Below, one piece after another: positions 27,425 through 38,232 of a stretch of DNA of 64,000 bases. A program made the position numbers and the translations under genes. The stretch comes from Symmachiella macrocystis. Its GTDB lineage: Bacteria > Planctomycetota > Planctomycetia > Planctomycetales > Planctomycetaceae. A model generated the notes under the pieces. The model was not told the origin of the DNA. It searched no databases and was given only the letters and a program-made list of their open reading frames with translations. The stretch covers positions 806,001-870,000 of the forward strand of contig NZ_SJPP01000003.1 in NCBI RefSeq assembly GCF_007860075.1, given 5' to 3'. Every line of letters starts with the position of its first letter. Positions within the stretch are counted from its first letter, which is position 1.

Positions 27425-29067
27425 AACCATTGATACGCGTATTTGTGGAATCGATCGAGTGCTGCTTGGCGGACTTGGGGATCGGTATACTGCTGCCATG
27501 CTTCCTGGTTCCGGCGAAATTCCTCCAGCGCGATTTCATCCGCAATCTGATACGTCGTCCATCCCAAAGCAGAGCGGCGTGTCGCTGTTGATTCCGCTTC
27601 GCTTTGGTGCAAAGCCAGTAACGCGCGCACGCCTTCCCGGATGATTTCGTTGTCGCTGTTGAGCAACGGTTGCAGCTGCAAAATCCCTTCGGAATTGATG
27701 GGATGTACGCTGATTTGAACCGACGGCGCCGGATCACCATCGAGAATCCTGCGGACGTTGTAGCCGACAACAAGCGTGTCCAGCGGCGTTAAGGCGAGCA
27801 GGTACAGCGCAATGGCCAGCGTCCACAAGTGACGTCGGGCCAGCCAAAACAAATTGCGATTGCGGGCGATTTTCCAGATCACTAACAGGAATCCCACCAC
27901 AACCGCCGTCATACCAAACAACCCTACAATCCGCATCCGCGACATGCCGTTGAAGCCGATGTAAATGAACAGCCGGTTATAGACCGATGCCGCCAGAAGC
28001 ATGTTTTCGATCGACCACAGCCAGGCCAGTCGCCGTAACGAACCAACGCGTCGTTCTCGCAGAATATCTCCGCGAAAGACGAGTGAAAGCATGATCGTCG
28101 CCAATGCAAGCGCCGCCGTCAGCCACGCGGCCCCTTCGTGGGCATAACCTGAATAGTGAAATCCAGGTGGGAATTCGTGAAACCACATGCTCTGAAATTC
28201 AAAGACCAAATAGACGCCGAACAGCACCACGACGGTGACTAATGTGTTTCGCAGCGCGGGATAGAGATCGGCATCGATGGCTTCGGGGGGTTCGTCAGTC
28301 GGAGTTTCGCCGGTTGACGAAAAGACTTGCGAATCCACTATGACCGGCCGCAGCAATCCCAAAGCGATCCACAAAACCGCCGCCCAAAATCCGATTTGGA
28401 GCGGATCGGGCGAGTACTGCTCGACCCATACCTGCACGGACTTGAACAGTTGCGTCATTCCCTGCCCGAACCAAACATTCAAGTCGGGATTCGCCAGCAC
28501 AAATATCCAGCTGAATACCAAGAAGGCAAGTAATGGAAGGACAATGCTGACCCAGCCGGCACGTGGAATGATCGGGCCGAGGCGATTCAATTGTCGACCA
28601 AAACGAACGATTCCGTAAAATCCGGCTTGCGCCGTTTGCAGCGCAAAAAAGAGCATTTCGAGTACATAAGGACAAAGCCCCACCAACGTCATCGCAAAGG
28701 CCACAATCAACGCGAACCCGACGGCCACCAGCGCGTTGGATCCGCACCACAGCATCTTAGCTGCCAAGGCGAGCATCATGAACGATACAATCCAAAACGC
28801 CGGTCCGCCGCTGCGTCGGTTGGAGCTCACCCACAATAGAACTGGAGCAATCAGGAACAAAGCCGCATAGCCGGCGAAGCCTTGGCCGTGATAAATCGTG
28901 ACATCGCACAAGACGATCAGCAGAAAGACACCGATCAACTCGACCCAGCGAAGCGACGATTGCTTCGTTCCAGGCGCGCGCTCCGCTGGAGTCGTAACGG
29001 GATCATCGTGAAACGTTTCGATGACGAGCGCATCATCGGGTTGCGCCGGTTCCTGTTGACCGTTCAT
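27421..29067 (-). CDS. Polytopic membrane protein, DUF4173/DUF4153-like
   Basis: A 548-residue protein; the ATG at 29067 with AAGGGTGG upstream is preferred over a GTG two codons earlier. The first 40 residues are soluble, followed by about a dozen hydrophobic helices to residue 440. The central HYSGYAHEGAAWLTAAL and YNRLFIYIGFNGMSRMRIVGL segments match the conserved core of DUF4173. The C-terminal 110 residues are soluble and helical (LQLQPLLNSDNEIIREGVRALLAL), possibly a HEAT-like cap. No transport or enzymatic role is established for the family. Confidence 0.8.
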   Translation of the reverse strand: MNGQQEPAQPDDALVIETFHDDPVTTPAERAPGTKQSSLRWVELIGVFLLIVLCDVTIYHGQGFAGYAALFLIAPVLLWVSSNRRSGGPAFWIVSFMMLALAAKMLWCGSNALVAVGFALIVAFAMTLVGLCPYVLEMLFFALQTAQAGFYGIVRFGRQLNRLGPIIPRAGWVSIVLPLLAFLVFSWIFVLANPDLNVWFGQGMTQLFKSVQVWVEQYSPDPLQIGFWAAVLWIALGLLRPVIVDSQVFSSTGETPTDEPPEAIDADLYPALRNTLVTVVVLFGVYLVFEFQSMWFHEFPPGFHYSGYAHEGAAWLTAALALATIMLSLVFRGDILRERRVGSLRRLAWLWSIENMLLAASVYNRLFIYIGFNGMSRMRIVGLFGMTAVVVGFLLVIWKIARNRNLFWLARRHLWTLAIALYLLALTPLDTLVVGYNVRRILDGDPAPSVQISVHPINSEGILQLQPLLNSDNEIIREGVRALLALHQSEAESTATRRSALGWTTYQIADEIALEEFRRNQEAWQQYTDPQVRQAALDRFHKYAYQWF

Positions 29068-29186
29068 GACCACCCTTTGAGTGCATTATGGGACGTCGTG
29101 CCGTATGACGTCCTATGCGCCAGCAGGCTATGCGTTAAACGGGGAACAGGAGACCGGCATCACCTTCCGGCGTCAGAACGTCAAAA

Positions 29187-29840
29187 TTAGTCCAATTCCT
29201 TGATGCGGATGTTCCGCCAAGCGACTTCGTACGGTCCTTTGTCCTTGCCGATGCCGTGCACCTGCAGGCCGATAAAGCCTTTGGGGTACGTTTTGTAGAT
29301 CGACTCATTAGTTAGGTCGGCAATCGGTTTGCCGTTGATCCAAGTCTGAATCCGCGGGCCGCTGGCAACGACGCGGTATTTATTCCACTCACCGTCCTTA
29401 AAATGTTTGTGCGGTTTTCGGATATCATCCGGTATCAACCAACCAAGCTTGGTCCCTTCGGCGTAGATGTAACCCGCTTCGTCGCCATTGGCGCCGCTGG
29501 CTTCAATTTCCACCTGCGGACCATTCACGCGACCGGTGGGGGTCTTTTTGGTTTGGGAGCGGATTTGGACGCCGGAATTCAACTTGTCGTGCACCTTGAC
29601 TTCGAATTCTAGCTCGAAGTCACCGTAGTCTTTGTCACTGCACAAAAACGAATTTGGACTGCCCGTATTGGTTTTTCCGACGATCGTTTTATCTTCGACA
29701 CGATAGGTGGCGGTGCCATTGCGTTGTGTCCAGCCATCGAGCGTCTTGCCGTCGAACAGCTCCACCCATTCCCCGGCGAATGCGGGAACGGCGGCGAGGG
29801 AGACGAACAGTGCGGCGGCGAATCTTAGCGGCAATTTCAT
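29187..29840 (-). CDS. Secreted DUF1080 (3-keto-disaccharide hydrolase-like) protein
   Basis: A 217-residue exported protein. The ATG at 29840 lies nine bases after AAAGGATG, better placed than the ATG at 29849. A signal peptide ends at PAFAGEW. The DUF1080 concanavalin-like domain shows WVELFDGKTLDGWTQRNG, DFELEFEVKVHDKLNSGVQIRS, EWNKYRVVASG and the final VAWRNIRIKEL. Some relatives hydrolyse 3-keto-glycosides. It follows the DUF1501 and PSD1 genes on the same strand and may be the last gene of that group. Confidence 0.9.
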   Translation of the reverse strand: MKLPLRFAAALFVSLAAVPAFAGEWVELFDGKTLDGWTQRNGTATYRVEDKTIVGKTNTGSPNSFLCSDKDYGDFELEFEVKVHDKLNSGVQIRSQTKKTPTGRVNGPQVEIEASGANGDEAGYIYAEGTKLGWLIPDDIRKPHKHFKDGEWNKYRVVASGPRIQTWINGKPIADLTNESIYKTYPKGFIGLQVHGIGKDKGPYEVAWRNIRIKELD

Positions 29841-29941
29841 TGAGGTCATCCTTTGGTAAATGAGTAAATCTGCTCTGATACAGAATACCCACCAGGATGA
29901 ATTTGTCCAAGGCGCCGGCAGTACTCAATGCGTGCTGAGCA

Positions 29942-31402
29942 TCAAACCCGCACCGGACCATGGAACAATTCACCCTCGACGCGGGCATCGGTCACGCGGG
30001 CATCGGTCAGTGTTTCGTCGCTGCCGTGATGCTCATACGTCAGTCGTGTATGATCCAGCCCCAATTGATGCAATAGTGTCGCATGCAAATCCGAGACTCC
30101 CACCGGGTCGACGACCGAACGATAACCGATGTCGTCGGTCGCGCCGTGCACATGCCCCGCTTTAAAACCGCCGCCGGCGAGAATCAGGCTAAATGCATTG
30201 CGATTGTGGTCGCGGCCTTTGCCGTTTTGCGACACAGGTAAGCGGCCGAATTCTCCCGACCAAACGACAATCGTGCTCTCCAGCAGTCCTCGTTGCTTGA
30301 GGTCCTTGATCAGGGCAGCAGAGGGCAAATCGCACTTGGCGCAGATGGCCTCATTATCGGTCTTAGAATTATCGTGCGCATCCCAAGGCTGCGAATTGGG
30401 TTTGACCGGCGGCAAGATTTGCACAAAACGAACACCCGACTCGACCAACCGGCGGGCCATCAAACACCGCAGCCCGTACCCGGCAGTTTCGGGTTCATCC
30501 AGGCCGTACATCTTGCGCGTCGCCGGTGTCTCCCGTGACAGGTCCAACGTTTCCGCAGCTGCCAGTTGCATGCGCGCGGCGAGTTCGTAATTTTGGATCC
30601 GCGCTTCCAGCGAGGATTCGTAGGCAAAGTCCTGCTGATGCCTTCGATTCAATTTGGCCAACAGGTCCAAATTTTCGCGCTGTACCGCCGGGGGAATCGG
30701 TTGGCTGGGATTGAGATTCAGTACCGGCGTCCCCGCGGTGCTGACTTCGGTGCCGCGATACAGCGCGGGCATCCAACCGTTTTGCCACAACAACGTGCCG
30801 CTCGTGTTATACCCCTCGGGGTCGCGAAGCACGACGTAGGCGGGCAAGTTTTGGTTTTCTGTACCGAGTCCGTAACTGACCCACGAACCGAGGGCGGGAC
30901 GACCTTGGAAGATCTTACCGGTGTTCAGCGCCACCAGTGATTCCGTGTGATTGTTATGCAGATTATACATCGACCGCACGAGGCAAATCTCATCCGCCAC
31001 CGAACCGAGGTGCGGCAGGATTTCGGCCATCTCGATACCGCTCTCGCCGTATTTGCGAAACTTCAGCGGACTGCCTAACAGCGTGTTTCCCTCGCTGCCG
31101 GGTTGAAACATCTCGACTTTTTCGACGTGCACCTTGCCGCTGTGCTTGGTGAGATCCGGCTTGGGGTCAAACAGATCCATCTGCCCCGGGCCGCCGTTTT
31201 GCATCAGCATGATCACCGCTTTGGCGGGAGCCTCAAAATGCCCCGACTGGGGAGCCAGTCCATTGTCGACAGGCGCGGCTGCGGCGGATTGTTCCATACC
31301 GTCAAGATACGAGCACGCAATCGAACCAAATCCCAACGCGCCGATTTTCAACATTTGCCGCCGGGACAAGCGTGATGCAGTTTCGATAGGTCGCTGTGCC
31401 AT
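29942..31402 (-). CDS. DUF1501 protein with Tat signal
   Basis: A 486-residue protein. The N-terminus carries a twin-arginine pattern (SRRQMLKIGALGFGS), so export in folded form is likely. The alkaline-phosphatase-related DUF1501 fold is recognised by AVIMLMQNGGPGQMDLFDPKP, GRPALGSWVSYGLG, TIVVWSGEFGRLP and GRDHNRNAFSLILAGGG. It sits 24 bases after the PSD1 cytochrome gene, the standard planctomycete pairing. The biochemical role of the pair remains unassigned; a polysaccharide-related function is often proposed. Confidence 0.93.
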   Translation of the reverse strand: MAQRPIETASRLSRRQMLKIGALGFGSIACSYLDGMEQSAAAAPVDNGLAPQSGHFEAPAKAVIMLMQNGGPGQMDLFDPKPDLTKHSGKVHVEKVEMFQPGSEGNTLLGSPLKFRKYGESGIEMAEILPHLGSVADEICLVRSMYNLHNNHTESLVALNTGKIFQGRPALGSWVSYGLGTENQNLPAYVVLRDPEGYNTSGTLLWQNGWMPALYRGTEVSTAGTPVLNLNPSQPIPPAVQRENLDLLAKLNRRHQQDFAYESSLEARIQNYELAARMQLAAAETLDLSRETPATRKMYGLDEPETAGYGLRCLMARRLVESGVRFVQILPPVKPNSQPWDAHDNSKTDNEAICAKCDLPSAALIKDLKQRGLLESTIVVWSGEFGRLPVSQNGKGRDHNRNAFSLILAGGGFKAGHVHGATDDIGYRSVVDPVGVSDLHATLLHQLGLDHTRLTYEHHGSDETLTDARVTDARVEGELFHGPVRV

Positions 31403-31426
31403 GGTTGAACCCCGTCGTCTAATTCC

Positions 31427-34400
31427 TCAGCGGACGTACAAATACTCGTTGGTGTTGAACAGAACCTTGCAAAGCTGCGCCAAAGCCAATTGGTCCACCT
31501 TCTCGGCTGTTTTTTCATCCGTACGGAACCGTTCTGCCTGCCGGTGCAGCAATTCCGTGCACCAGCGGATCTCCTCATCCGTGGGGAGTCGGCCCAATGC
31601 GATGCGATAGGCGGCCGTGATTTGCTCCGCTGGGGTTTTGTGCGCGGCGAGTCGCTCTGCGAAGAACGCGGCTTGCTCCAGTACGAAATCATCGTGTAAT
31701 AACGTCAGCGCTTGCGTGACGACCGCCGACGGTTCGCGCTGTGTGCAATTGCGAGCCACGATCGGTTGGTCAAAAATCCGCAGCATGGTTAGGTGATAGT
31801 TGCGCCGTGCCAACACATAGATGCTGCGGCGCCATTGATAGGTGGGCGTGGGCAACCCCGCTTTTTTGATGACCACCATGCCATCGGGACGGACATCGAC
31901 CGGGATAAACTCGCCAAACAAGCTGCGGTCCAACTTGCCACTGCTGACCAAGATTGCGTCGCGGACATATTCCGAATCCAACCGCCGCAAATTCATCCGC
32001 CACAGCAGAGCGTTTTCCGGATCCGTCTTTTCCGCAGCCACCATCTCCGACGTGAGAACCGCTGCCTGTCGATACGCATGGGACATCACCATCTGTTTGA
32101 TGATCGGTTTGGCCCGCCAACCATTTCGTAAGAACTCGGACGTCAGCCAGTCCAGCAATTCCGGGTGGGAAGGCGCCGCCCCAGCAACACCGAAATTGTC
32201 GCTGGTCGCCACAATGCCCCGCCCGAAAACCTGCTGCCAAAATCGATTGACGATCACCCGCGCGACGTATTGCCCCGCCAGTTTGTCCCCGTTAGTCAGT
32301 TGACGGGCCAATGCCAATCGGCGCCCGCTGGAATTCCCGGCCGCGGCAACCGTATTTGATTCCTCCGTGCTCGGTGTTTCCAGAATACTTAACAATCCAG
32401 GCTGCACCTCCAAACCGGGCCGCAGATAGTTTCCGCGGCGGAGCACATACGTCGGCGGCGGGGGGTACGTCTCGTGCACGTGTTGTATCGTTCCGTAGGC
32501 GCGCTTGCTGCTTTGCTGTTTGGCAATTTGCTGGGCGATCGATGCGCATTGCTGTCTGTGTTCGTCGCTTAGCGCCGCCTTGATTTCTTCAGTCGTTACG
32601 TTCAACTGGGTTTCATATTGAACGGCGAGTTGCTTTTGCGAGTCGCTACGTTTATCAGCCGGTGTGGCGACGGCGGTTTTCGCATCCTCCCGAATGGTAG
32701 CGGGCAACGCGGCGAGTTTTTTGTCATAAACGTTTTGTCGGACCTGCGCAAGAATCGCTGCGTCCTGCTGCGTTAGCTTGGCAATTTCGGCGTCGGCCTG
32801 TTGATTGATACTGTCGATCTCGGTTTTCACCGCATCGGGAACATCCGCGCGCGCTTTACCGGTCGAGACAACCCAGTGCCGCACATTGAACGCTGGCGCA
32901 AAAACCGCTTGCAGACGATAATAATCGGCTTGCGGTAATGCGTCGTATTTGTGGTCGTGGCACTTTGCGCACTGCAATGTTAGAGCCAACAGACTGTTGG
33001 CGACCAGTTCCGATGTGCGTTGTACGACATGATGCCGCACATCGGGCGTATTGAGTTCGTTTTGGTCGGTGTCGTCGTTGGCGGAGAGCAAAAACCCAGT
33101 GGCAATCAAGCATTCCAGCATCTCTGGTGTAAATGCGTCGGCGGATTTCCAGTCGTACAATTCATCCCCTGCCAACTGCTCGACCAAAAACCGGTCAAAC
33201 GGTTTGTCGGCATTGAAGGCGCGAATCACGTAATCGCGGTACCGCCACTTTCCATTGAGCGGCTTGATGATTGCCGCATCGTTGTCGCTGCCGAACATAT
33301 CCACATACCCGACAACATCCAGCCAATGCCGTCCCCACCGTTCGCCGAAATGTTCCGAATTCAAAAGTCCGTCCACCAAACGCTCATAGACATCAGGGCG
33401 CTTGTCTGAAATAAACGCATCGATCTCCTCTGGTGTGGGTGGCAGACCGATCAGGTCAAAGTAGACGCGGCGAATCAACGTCGTGCGATTTGCCGGTGGT
33501 GAGAGTTGCAGGTTTTGTTCTTCAAGTTTCGCGACGACGAAGCGGTCGATGTCGTTTTCGATACGATCGGTTGCGACAACCGACCGCGGTTTTTCGACCT
33601 TCAACAGCTGGTAGGCCCAGTGCTGACGTTGTTCGGCGGTGATGTTCGTTGCGTCAGCCGTTAAGACGATCTTTTCTGTTGACGGCGCATCGGCTTCGAT
33701 CCAATCGCGCAGCATGCGAACCTCGTCGGCTGAGAGCGGGTTCTCCCCGTCGGGCGGCATCTTGCCGGTTTTTATCATGGCGACAATTTCGCTGCGATCG
33801 GGAAAGCCGCGAACGATGACCGGTCCCGCTTGCCCGCCACGAAGCATGTCCGAGACTGTCCGCAAATCCAATTCCGCTTCCCGCACATCGCCGCCGTGGC
33901 AATCTTGGCAATGCGACGCCAGAATCGGTCGGATGTCCCGTTCGAACTGCGGGATCGGACGAAAATCGGTCTTGAGCGCGTATTTCTTTGACAGATACTG
34001 CCCCGTTTCGTACTGCTGTGTCGCCGTCAATGCCCGGTCATAGACCAGTACCTCAGCGATGTCCCCTTCGAAGTAAGAATCGGTCGCATCGACTTGGCCG
34101 AAGTGTTGCCCAAGGGCCAACGAGACCAGCGGTTGGAATCCGAGAAAATGCGTACCGTTGAACACCCCCCGCTGTTCGCGACGGCCATTGACGTGCAGCG
34201 CAAACGCTTGTTCGCCGGTATAGGCCGCTTCGATCAATGTGGGGTGATCATTCCAAGCTGCGCTTTGCCCCTCACCTTCGTCGCCATTGTGAATGCCGAT
34301 CCGGAGTTTCTTGCGGCCTTGTTGATAACCGACCCACAGGCCCGCGCGTTTGGGGAAATCTCCCGTGGCCACGTCACGGGAATTGAGATCGATCAACCGC

Positions 34401-34786
34401 TGCGCCATGTGCGAGGAATTCGCTCCGCCGCGCATGACGATCAGAATATGAAACGGCCGGTCGCCGGTTGCGAGTCCTGCAAACTTCTCGGCAACCAATA
34501 GATCATCGCCATCAAAGTGAACTGCGGGATGTCCGTCCCAGGCATCTTTGCTGAAAGTCGGTCGCCGCTCTGCGATTTCCTGGACGACATAATTCCCATG
34601 CCCGCTTTTGTCGGTCCATTTCGAAATCGCCCCATCAGGCAGCGCATCGCTGTCGATTTCACTCGCGTCCAACCACAGGATCAATCCCTCCTGTGGCGGC
34701 GCCGCTTGCGCATTGCCCGACTCCACAAATCCCGCCATGACAGCGAGTAGAATCGCCAGCTGTTTGAGGAGTGTTCGCGAGTTCAC
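31427..34786 (-). CDS. LamG - cytochrome c - DUF1549 - DUF1553 (PSD1) protein
   Basis: A 1119-residue secreted protein. I use the GTG at 34786, which has AGGGGCG upstream and gives a proper signal peptide ([23 protein letters not shown] region); the longest frame adds 27 residues. Order: a LamG/concanavalin-like domain (about 30-260), a planctomycete cytochrome segment with one haem motif CQDCH (near 295) and the distal-ligand region [11 protein letters not shown]1549 with [14 protein letters not shown] (about 400-610), a Lys/Gln-rich helical linker, and DUF1553 with [14 protein letters not shown] (about 840-1090). It probably passes electrons in the periplasm during degradation of some substrate; unproven. 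Confidence 0.92.
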   Translation of the reverse strand: MNSRTLLKQLAILLAVMAGFVESGNAQAAPPQEGLILWLDASEIDSDALPDGAISKWTDKSGHGNYVVQEIAERRPTFSKDAWDGHPAVHFDGDDLLVAEKFAGLATGDRPFHILIVMRGGANSSHMAQRLIDLNSRDVATGDFPKRAGLWVGYQQGRKKLRIGIHNGDEGEGQSAAWNDHPTLIEAAYTGEQAFALHVNGRREQRGVFNGTHFLGFQPLVSLALGQHFGQVDATDSYFEGDIAEVLVYDRALTATQQYETGQYLSKKYALKTDFRPIPQFERDIRPILASHCQDCHGGDVREAELDLRTVSDMLRGGQAGPVIVRGFPDRSEIVAMIKTGKMPPDGENPLSADEVRMLRDWIEADAPSTEKIVLTADATNITAEQRQHWAYQLLKVEKPRSVVATDRIENDIDRFVVAKLEEQNLQLSPPANRTTLIRRVYFDLIGLPPTPEEIDAFISDKRPDVYERLVDGLLNSEHFGERWGRHWLDVVGYVDMFGSDNDAAIIKPLNGKWRYRDYVIRAFNADKPFDRFLVEQLAGDELYDWKSADAFTPEMLECLIATGFLLSANDDTDQNELNTPDVRHHVVQRTSELVANSLLALTLQCAKCHDHKYDALPQADYYRLQAVFAPAFNVRHWVVSTGKARADVPDAVKTEIDSINQQADAEIAKLTQQDAAILAQVRQNVYDKKLAALPATIREDAKTAVATPADKRSDSQKQLAVQYETQLNVTTEEIKAALSDEHRQQCASIAQQIAKQQSSKRAYGTIQHVHETYPPPPTYVLRRGNYLRPGLEVQPGLLSILETPSTEESNTVAAAGNSSGRRLALARQLTNGDKLAGQYVARVIVNRFWQQVFGRGIVATSDNFGVAGAAPSHPELLDWLTSEFLRNGWRAKPIIKQMVMSHAYRQAAVLTSEMVAAEKTDPENALLWRMNLRRLDSEYVRDAILVSSGKLDRSLFGEFIPVDVRPDGMVVIKKAGLPTPTYQWRRSIYVLARRNYHLTMLRIFDQPIVARNCTQREPSAVVTQALTLLHDDFVLEQAAFFAERLAAHKTPAEQITAAYRIALGRLPTDEEIRWCTELLHRQAERFRTDEKTAEKVDQLALAQLCKVLFNTNEYLYVR

Positions 34787-35019
34787 GAAGATCGCCCCTA
34801 TGAAAGGTCGGCCAATTCCAGGATCGATCGTCGCATTGAGATCGCCGCGGAACCGCTCGACCGTCAAAGTGATTTTATGCCGACCGCGTTCATCGTGTGT
34901 ACGGTCGTGATACTTCCATTCTAATTCCGTTTTGAAAACTCGTCCAGGAGGACTGACTCGCCAAGCTGTTTTGGGGAATTCAGCATCACCACACTAACAA
35001 TCTCATGATGCAGCCGGTT

Positions 35020-36333
35020 TTAGCTTTTCGGTTCGATGATTTGGATTTCCGAATCGCTTAACAACGCCGTCACCGGTGTGCCGCGGCCCGCTTCGAAGTG
35101 TACGTAGTTCTTTTCCGCCACAACCGATGCCGCTTCGATTACTCTTACAACGTCTCGTTGGCTGGCGGCTGTCGGGTAGGAATCACCGATGGCTTCCAGC
35201 GATTCGCCCAAGATGCGTCGACGAATCACGGCCAACATCCCGGCAGCAATGGAGGCTTTCCCGTAACCAAAAATTTCCAACTCTCCGCCAATATGATGAA
35301 TCCGCCCGCCGAACGAGGGGTTCCGTGTGCGTGATCCGTCGCCGATGATGGCTTCGCGGTAACCGCGATCTTGTTGATCGACATAGCCCCGGCCGTAGAT
35401 ACCGTACAGTTCGATCTCCTGATTGACCGCCCCTTCAAACTCCGCCGGGTTGATCCAATTGTTGTTGTAATCGCCCCGCATGCCGTTGTCATACGTTACT
35501 GCCACGTCAACGCTGTCCCAGGTTTTGATCGCATGTTGCCGTTTGAATGTCGAGGGGTCGACGCCGCGACGGCGGGCGATCTCTTTGTGGTGTTCATCCC
35601 AATTGAGCAGTAGGTTCTTTTGCCCTGTGGCAAACACCGTGACCGGTTTGACGCCCAAGTAATGGTGGACGACATCCAACCAATGGCAACCGACATAAGC
35701 GAACGGATTGCTTTGTTCGGCCCAGGCAAAAATGTCTGTACTGACCTCCAGTGGTTCCTCGAGCACCGTCCGCACGCGGTTGATCGGGCCGTATTGCTCG
35801 GGGGCTTTGGACATCATCTCCCGCACGAACGGGTCGTACCGTTTGTGCATATCGACAGCAACAATACGACCGGTCTCGCGGGCCTTGGCGATGATTTCAT
35901 CCGCTTCGCTGGTCGTCAAACAGAGCGGCTTTTCGGTAATCACATCGCAACCGGCATCCAGCGCATCTAAAATGGGCTCCGCATGCACATGATCGGGCGT
36001 GGCAACGAACAGCACATCCGGTTTGTGCGTGGCCAGTATGTCTTTCCAGACGGCGTCTCCATAACAGGCATCAATTTTGCCGTCCGGAAAGTCCTCGGAA
36101 AACCATTGGACAATCCGTCCCGCGGTGCCGCTCTTTTCGCTCCGCGTCCCGACCGCACACACGCGAATCTCCACATCAGCCACGTCCGCTGCCATGTGGC
36201 TCATGCCAATGCTGTTGAGCGCGCCGGCCATTCCCCCCCGCATAAAGTCCTTGAAGGTCTGGCCAATAATATCATCAAAAAACATCCCGCCACCAATAAT
36301 GGCAACGTCGATCGTCCGTTTGCTCGCAGTCAT
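35020..36333 (-). CDS. Gfo/Idh/MocA family oxidoreductase
   Basis: A 437-residue NAD(P)-dependent enzyme. The start at 36333 (AGGA ten bases upstream) places the Rossmann motif VAIIGGGMF near residue 12; the longest open frame adds 38 unlikely residues. The family motif TEKPL with the conserved Lys is present, as are VDMHKRYDPFVREMM and GCHWLDVVHHYLGV. It is longer than typical members (about 340-390), with extra C-terminal sequence. Unlike many planctomycete homologues it has no Tat signal and so should be cytoplasmic. Substrate probably a sugar or cyclitol. Confidence 0.88.
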   Translation of the reverse strand: MTASKRTIDVAIIGGGMFFDDIIGQTFKDFMRGGMAGALNSIGMSHMAADVADVEIRVCAVGTRSEKSGTAGRIVQWFSEDFPDGKIDACYGDAVWKDILATHKPDVLFVATPDHVHAEPILDALDAGCDVITEKPLCLTTSEADEIIAKARETGRIVAVDMHKRYDPFVREMMSKAPEQYGPINRVRTVLEEPLEVSTDIFAWAEQSNPFAYVGCHWLDVVHHYLGVKPVTVFATGQKNLLLNWDEHHKEIARRRGVDPSTFKRQHAIKTWDSVDVAVTYDNGMRGDYNNNWINPAEFEGAVNQEIELYGIYGRGYVDQQDRGYREAIIGDGSRTRNPSFGGRIHHIGGELEIFGYGKASIAAGMLAVIRRRILGESLEAIGDSYPTAASQRDVVRVIEAASVVAEKNYVHFEAGRGTPVTALLSDSEIQIIEPKS

Positions 36334-36554
36334 GTCGGAAATATCCTGAACGGTAAGGCAGCGGTCATAGAATCGGTCGTGCGCGCTAATCGCAGGCGCG
36401 CCAGCGAGTTTTTTTGTAGCAGACCGAGGACAGCCCGGTCCAGTCAACGGCCAGTTTCACGCCCACCCGTTCAGCCTGTGTTTGTGACGAATTGCTTAAA
36501 TTCACAGGATTTCCGCGTCAAAACGGCCTAAACCGGCGCTAGGCGAGCCAACTT

Positions 36555-36572
36555 ATTTTGATTAATCAAAAT
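36555..36572. promoter_or_regulatory. 18-bp perfect palindrome upstream of the DUF1559 gene
   Basis: ATTTTGATTAATCAAAAT is a perfect inverted repeat in the AT-rich promoter region between the Gfo/Idh/MocA and DUF1559 genes (gap 36334-36661). It is 90 bases before the DUF1559 start, a reasonable operator position. Nothing else is apparent in this gap. Confidence 0.45.
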
Positions 36573-36661
36573 TTATAGTTGCCTTATTGGAATTATTTGT
36601 TATGCTCATCCTTCCTCGCGATTTCCCCCCCAACAAAATACTACACCCGTAGGATAAAGCT

Positions 36662-37735
36662 ATGTCAGCCACACATCGGCGACGCGGATTTACGCTCATT
36701 GAATTGCTGGTTGTGATTGCGATCATTGCCATACTCGTCAGCTTATTATTGCCCGCTGTGCAACAGGCCCGTGAAGCCGCGCGGCGGACGCGTTGCAGGA
36801 ACAATCTCAAACAACAGGGATTGGCACTGCACAATTACCACGATGCCCACTCCGCATTTCCCGCCGGTTATTACTCGTACGGAACCAGCAACGGTTCAGG
36901 TCCCTCTTGGGCGAACATCGATCCGCTCACCTGGGATGCAGCACCGGGTTGGGCGTGGGGGACCATGCTGTTGCCCTACCTTGACCAGGCCCCGCTGTAT
37001 CAGACATTGGACTTGAATCGCCCTTGTTGGGATGCTGCCAACGCGACCGCAATTCAAACCACGCTTCCGGTTTTCTTATGTCCTTCTGCCAGCGGAGCGA
37101 CGGAGCCCTTTACAGTACGAGACGCAGCTGCAGACCCGTTGTTGGTGGATGGAGCAGAGGTGCAATTGGGACGATCACATTATGTCGCCAGCCATGGACA
37201 GGAGTCCTGTTGGGGTGAGTGCGGTGCTGCTCCCGCGGGCGTGGTGTTTTCCAACATCTACACCTCAACAACTCAAACAGTGTCGATCAATGGAGACGCG
37301 TCGCAGGTCGCAGACGGGCCGTTTTATCGCAACTCCGCCACGCGTATCAAACATGTCACCGACGGCATGACCAACACGGTCTTCCTCGGCGAACATTCGT
37401 CGAACCTCAGCGAAAAAACCTGGGTTGGCGTTGTACCCGGTGCGTTTACGCATCCGAATTTCACCTCACCTGAAAACGGTCCCGACGCAGCGGCGACGCT
37501 TGTGCTGGTCCACGCCGGTCCTTCAGGCGGCGAACTGGATATCACCGGCTTTCCCATCATCCACCCCATTAATTTTCCCACCTATCACGTGGGGCAAATG
37601 TACTCCGAACATACCGGCGGCGGGTTTGTCTGCCTGGGGGATGGTTCAGTCCGTTTTGTTTCCGAAAACATCGACCTATTTGTCTGGGCCGAGCTGGCTA
37701 GCATCGGCGAAGGCGAAATCATAGGGGAATACTAA
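36662..37735 (+). CDS. DUF1559 protein with type IV pilin-like N-terminus
   Basis: A 357-residue member of the expanded planctomycete DUF1559 family, with AGGA before its ATG. Residues 9-30 are a prepilin-type signal ([19 protein letters not shown]), predicting cleavage before Phe by a prepilin peptidase. The body opens with [19 protein letters not shown] and includes [11 protein letters not shown] and a C-terminal [20 protein letters not shown], the H-x9-DG signature. Such proteins probably form envelope pseudopilus-like structures. The downstream lipoprotein gene starts two bases after its stop. Confidence 0.95.
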   Translation: MSATHRRRGFTLIELLVVIAIIAILVSLLLPAVQQAREAARRTRCRNNLKQQGLALHNYHDAHSAFPAGYYSYGTSNGSGPSWANIDPLTWDAAPGWAWGTMLLPYLDQAPLYQTLDLNRPCWDAANATAIQTTLPVFLCPSASGATEPFTVRDAAADPLLVDGAEVQLGRSHYVASHGQESCWGECGAAPAGVVFSNIYTSTTQTVSINGDASQVADGPFYRNSATRIKHVTDGMTNTVFLGEHSSNLSEKTWVGVVPGAFTHPNFTSPENGPDAAATLVLVHAGPSGGELDITGFPIIHPINFPTYHVGQMYSEHTGGGFVCLGDGSVRFVSENIDLFVWAELASIGEGEIIGEY

Positions 37736-37737
37736 TC

Positions 37738-38058
37738 ATGCGACTTCGTCTTCACCAGAGATGGGCCATTACGATTCTTGCCGCGGCATTCTGCACACAA
37801 CTCAGCGGTTGCGGTTACCCGCAGGTTAGCCCCAAAGCCTACGAAATCAGTAAAGCCTTGTACTCGGTCTGCAACCAGAAGAGCACCGAGCGGCTGCCTG
37901 CCATCAGCGAACTGATTGAAGATGCTCTCGCCGACGGATCGCTTCAGGAAACCGAAGGTGTTTGGCTCAACGACATCGTCACAGCGGGCCAAAACGGAGA
38001 TTGGGAATCCGCCGCGCGGGAGTCCCGCCGTATTATGGATGATCAGGTCGGCCGTTAG
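37738..38058 (+). CDS. Small lipoprotein downstream of DUF1559
   Basis: A 106-residue protein beginning two bases after the DUF1559 stop, so the pair is almost certainly co-transcribed. A basic N-region and hydrophobic helix lead to a lipobox-like LSGC at about residues 22-25. The mature part (KAYEISKALYSVCNQK...ISELIEDAL...QETEGVWLNDIV) is helical. DUF1559 genes are often followed by a small lipoprotein of this kind; the function is unknown. Confidence 0.8.
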   Translation: MRLRLHQRWAITILAAAFCTQLSGCGYPQVSPKAYEISKALYSVCNQKSTERLPAISELIEDALADGSLQETEGVWLNDIVTAGQNGDWESAARESRRIMDDQVGR

Positions 38059-38181
38059 TTGCGTCGTTTCAGGCGGTGAAAAGCCTCACGCTAAGGCGCA
38101 AAGCTAGCGAAGGAGTTGGGTGGGGAGGCCGTGTTCTTGGCGTCGCACAGCTGCTTTTTATGAGATTCACTCATTGTGCGT

Positions 38182-38208
38182 GGCTCGGCGGGAGCCTCGC
38201 CATCCCTT
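38182..38208. repeat. Dispersed palindromic repeat (family D)
   Basis: GGCTCGGCGGGAGCCTCGCC here matches the repeat at 63698-63725 and the inverted copy at 63616-63642. The core GGCTCGGCGGGAGCC can fold on itself. A degraded copy of the 23661 repeat (AAGGCGCAAAG) lies just upstream at about 38084-38101. Confidence 0.6.
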
Positions 38209-38232
38209 GTCGCTGGTTCTGTAAATTGAGGA

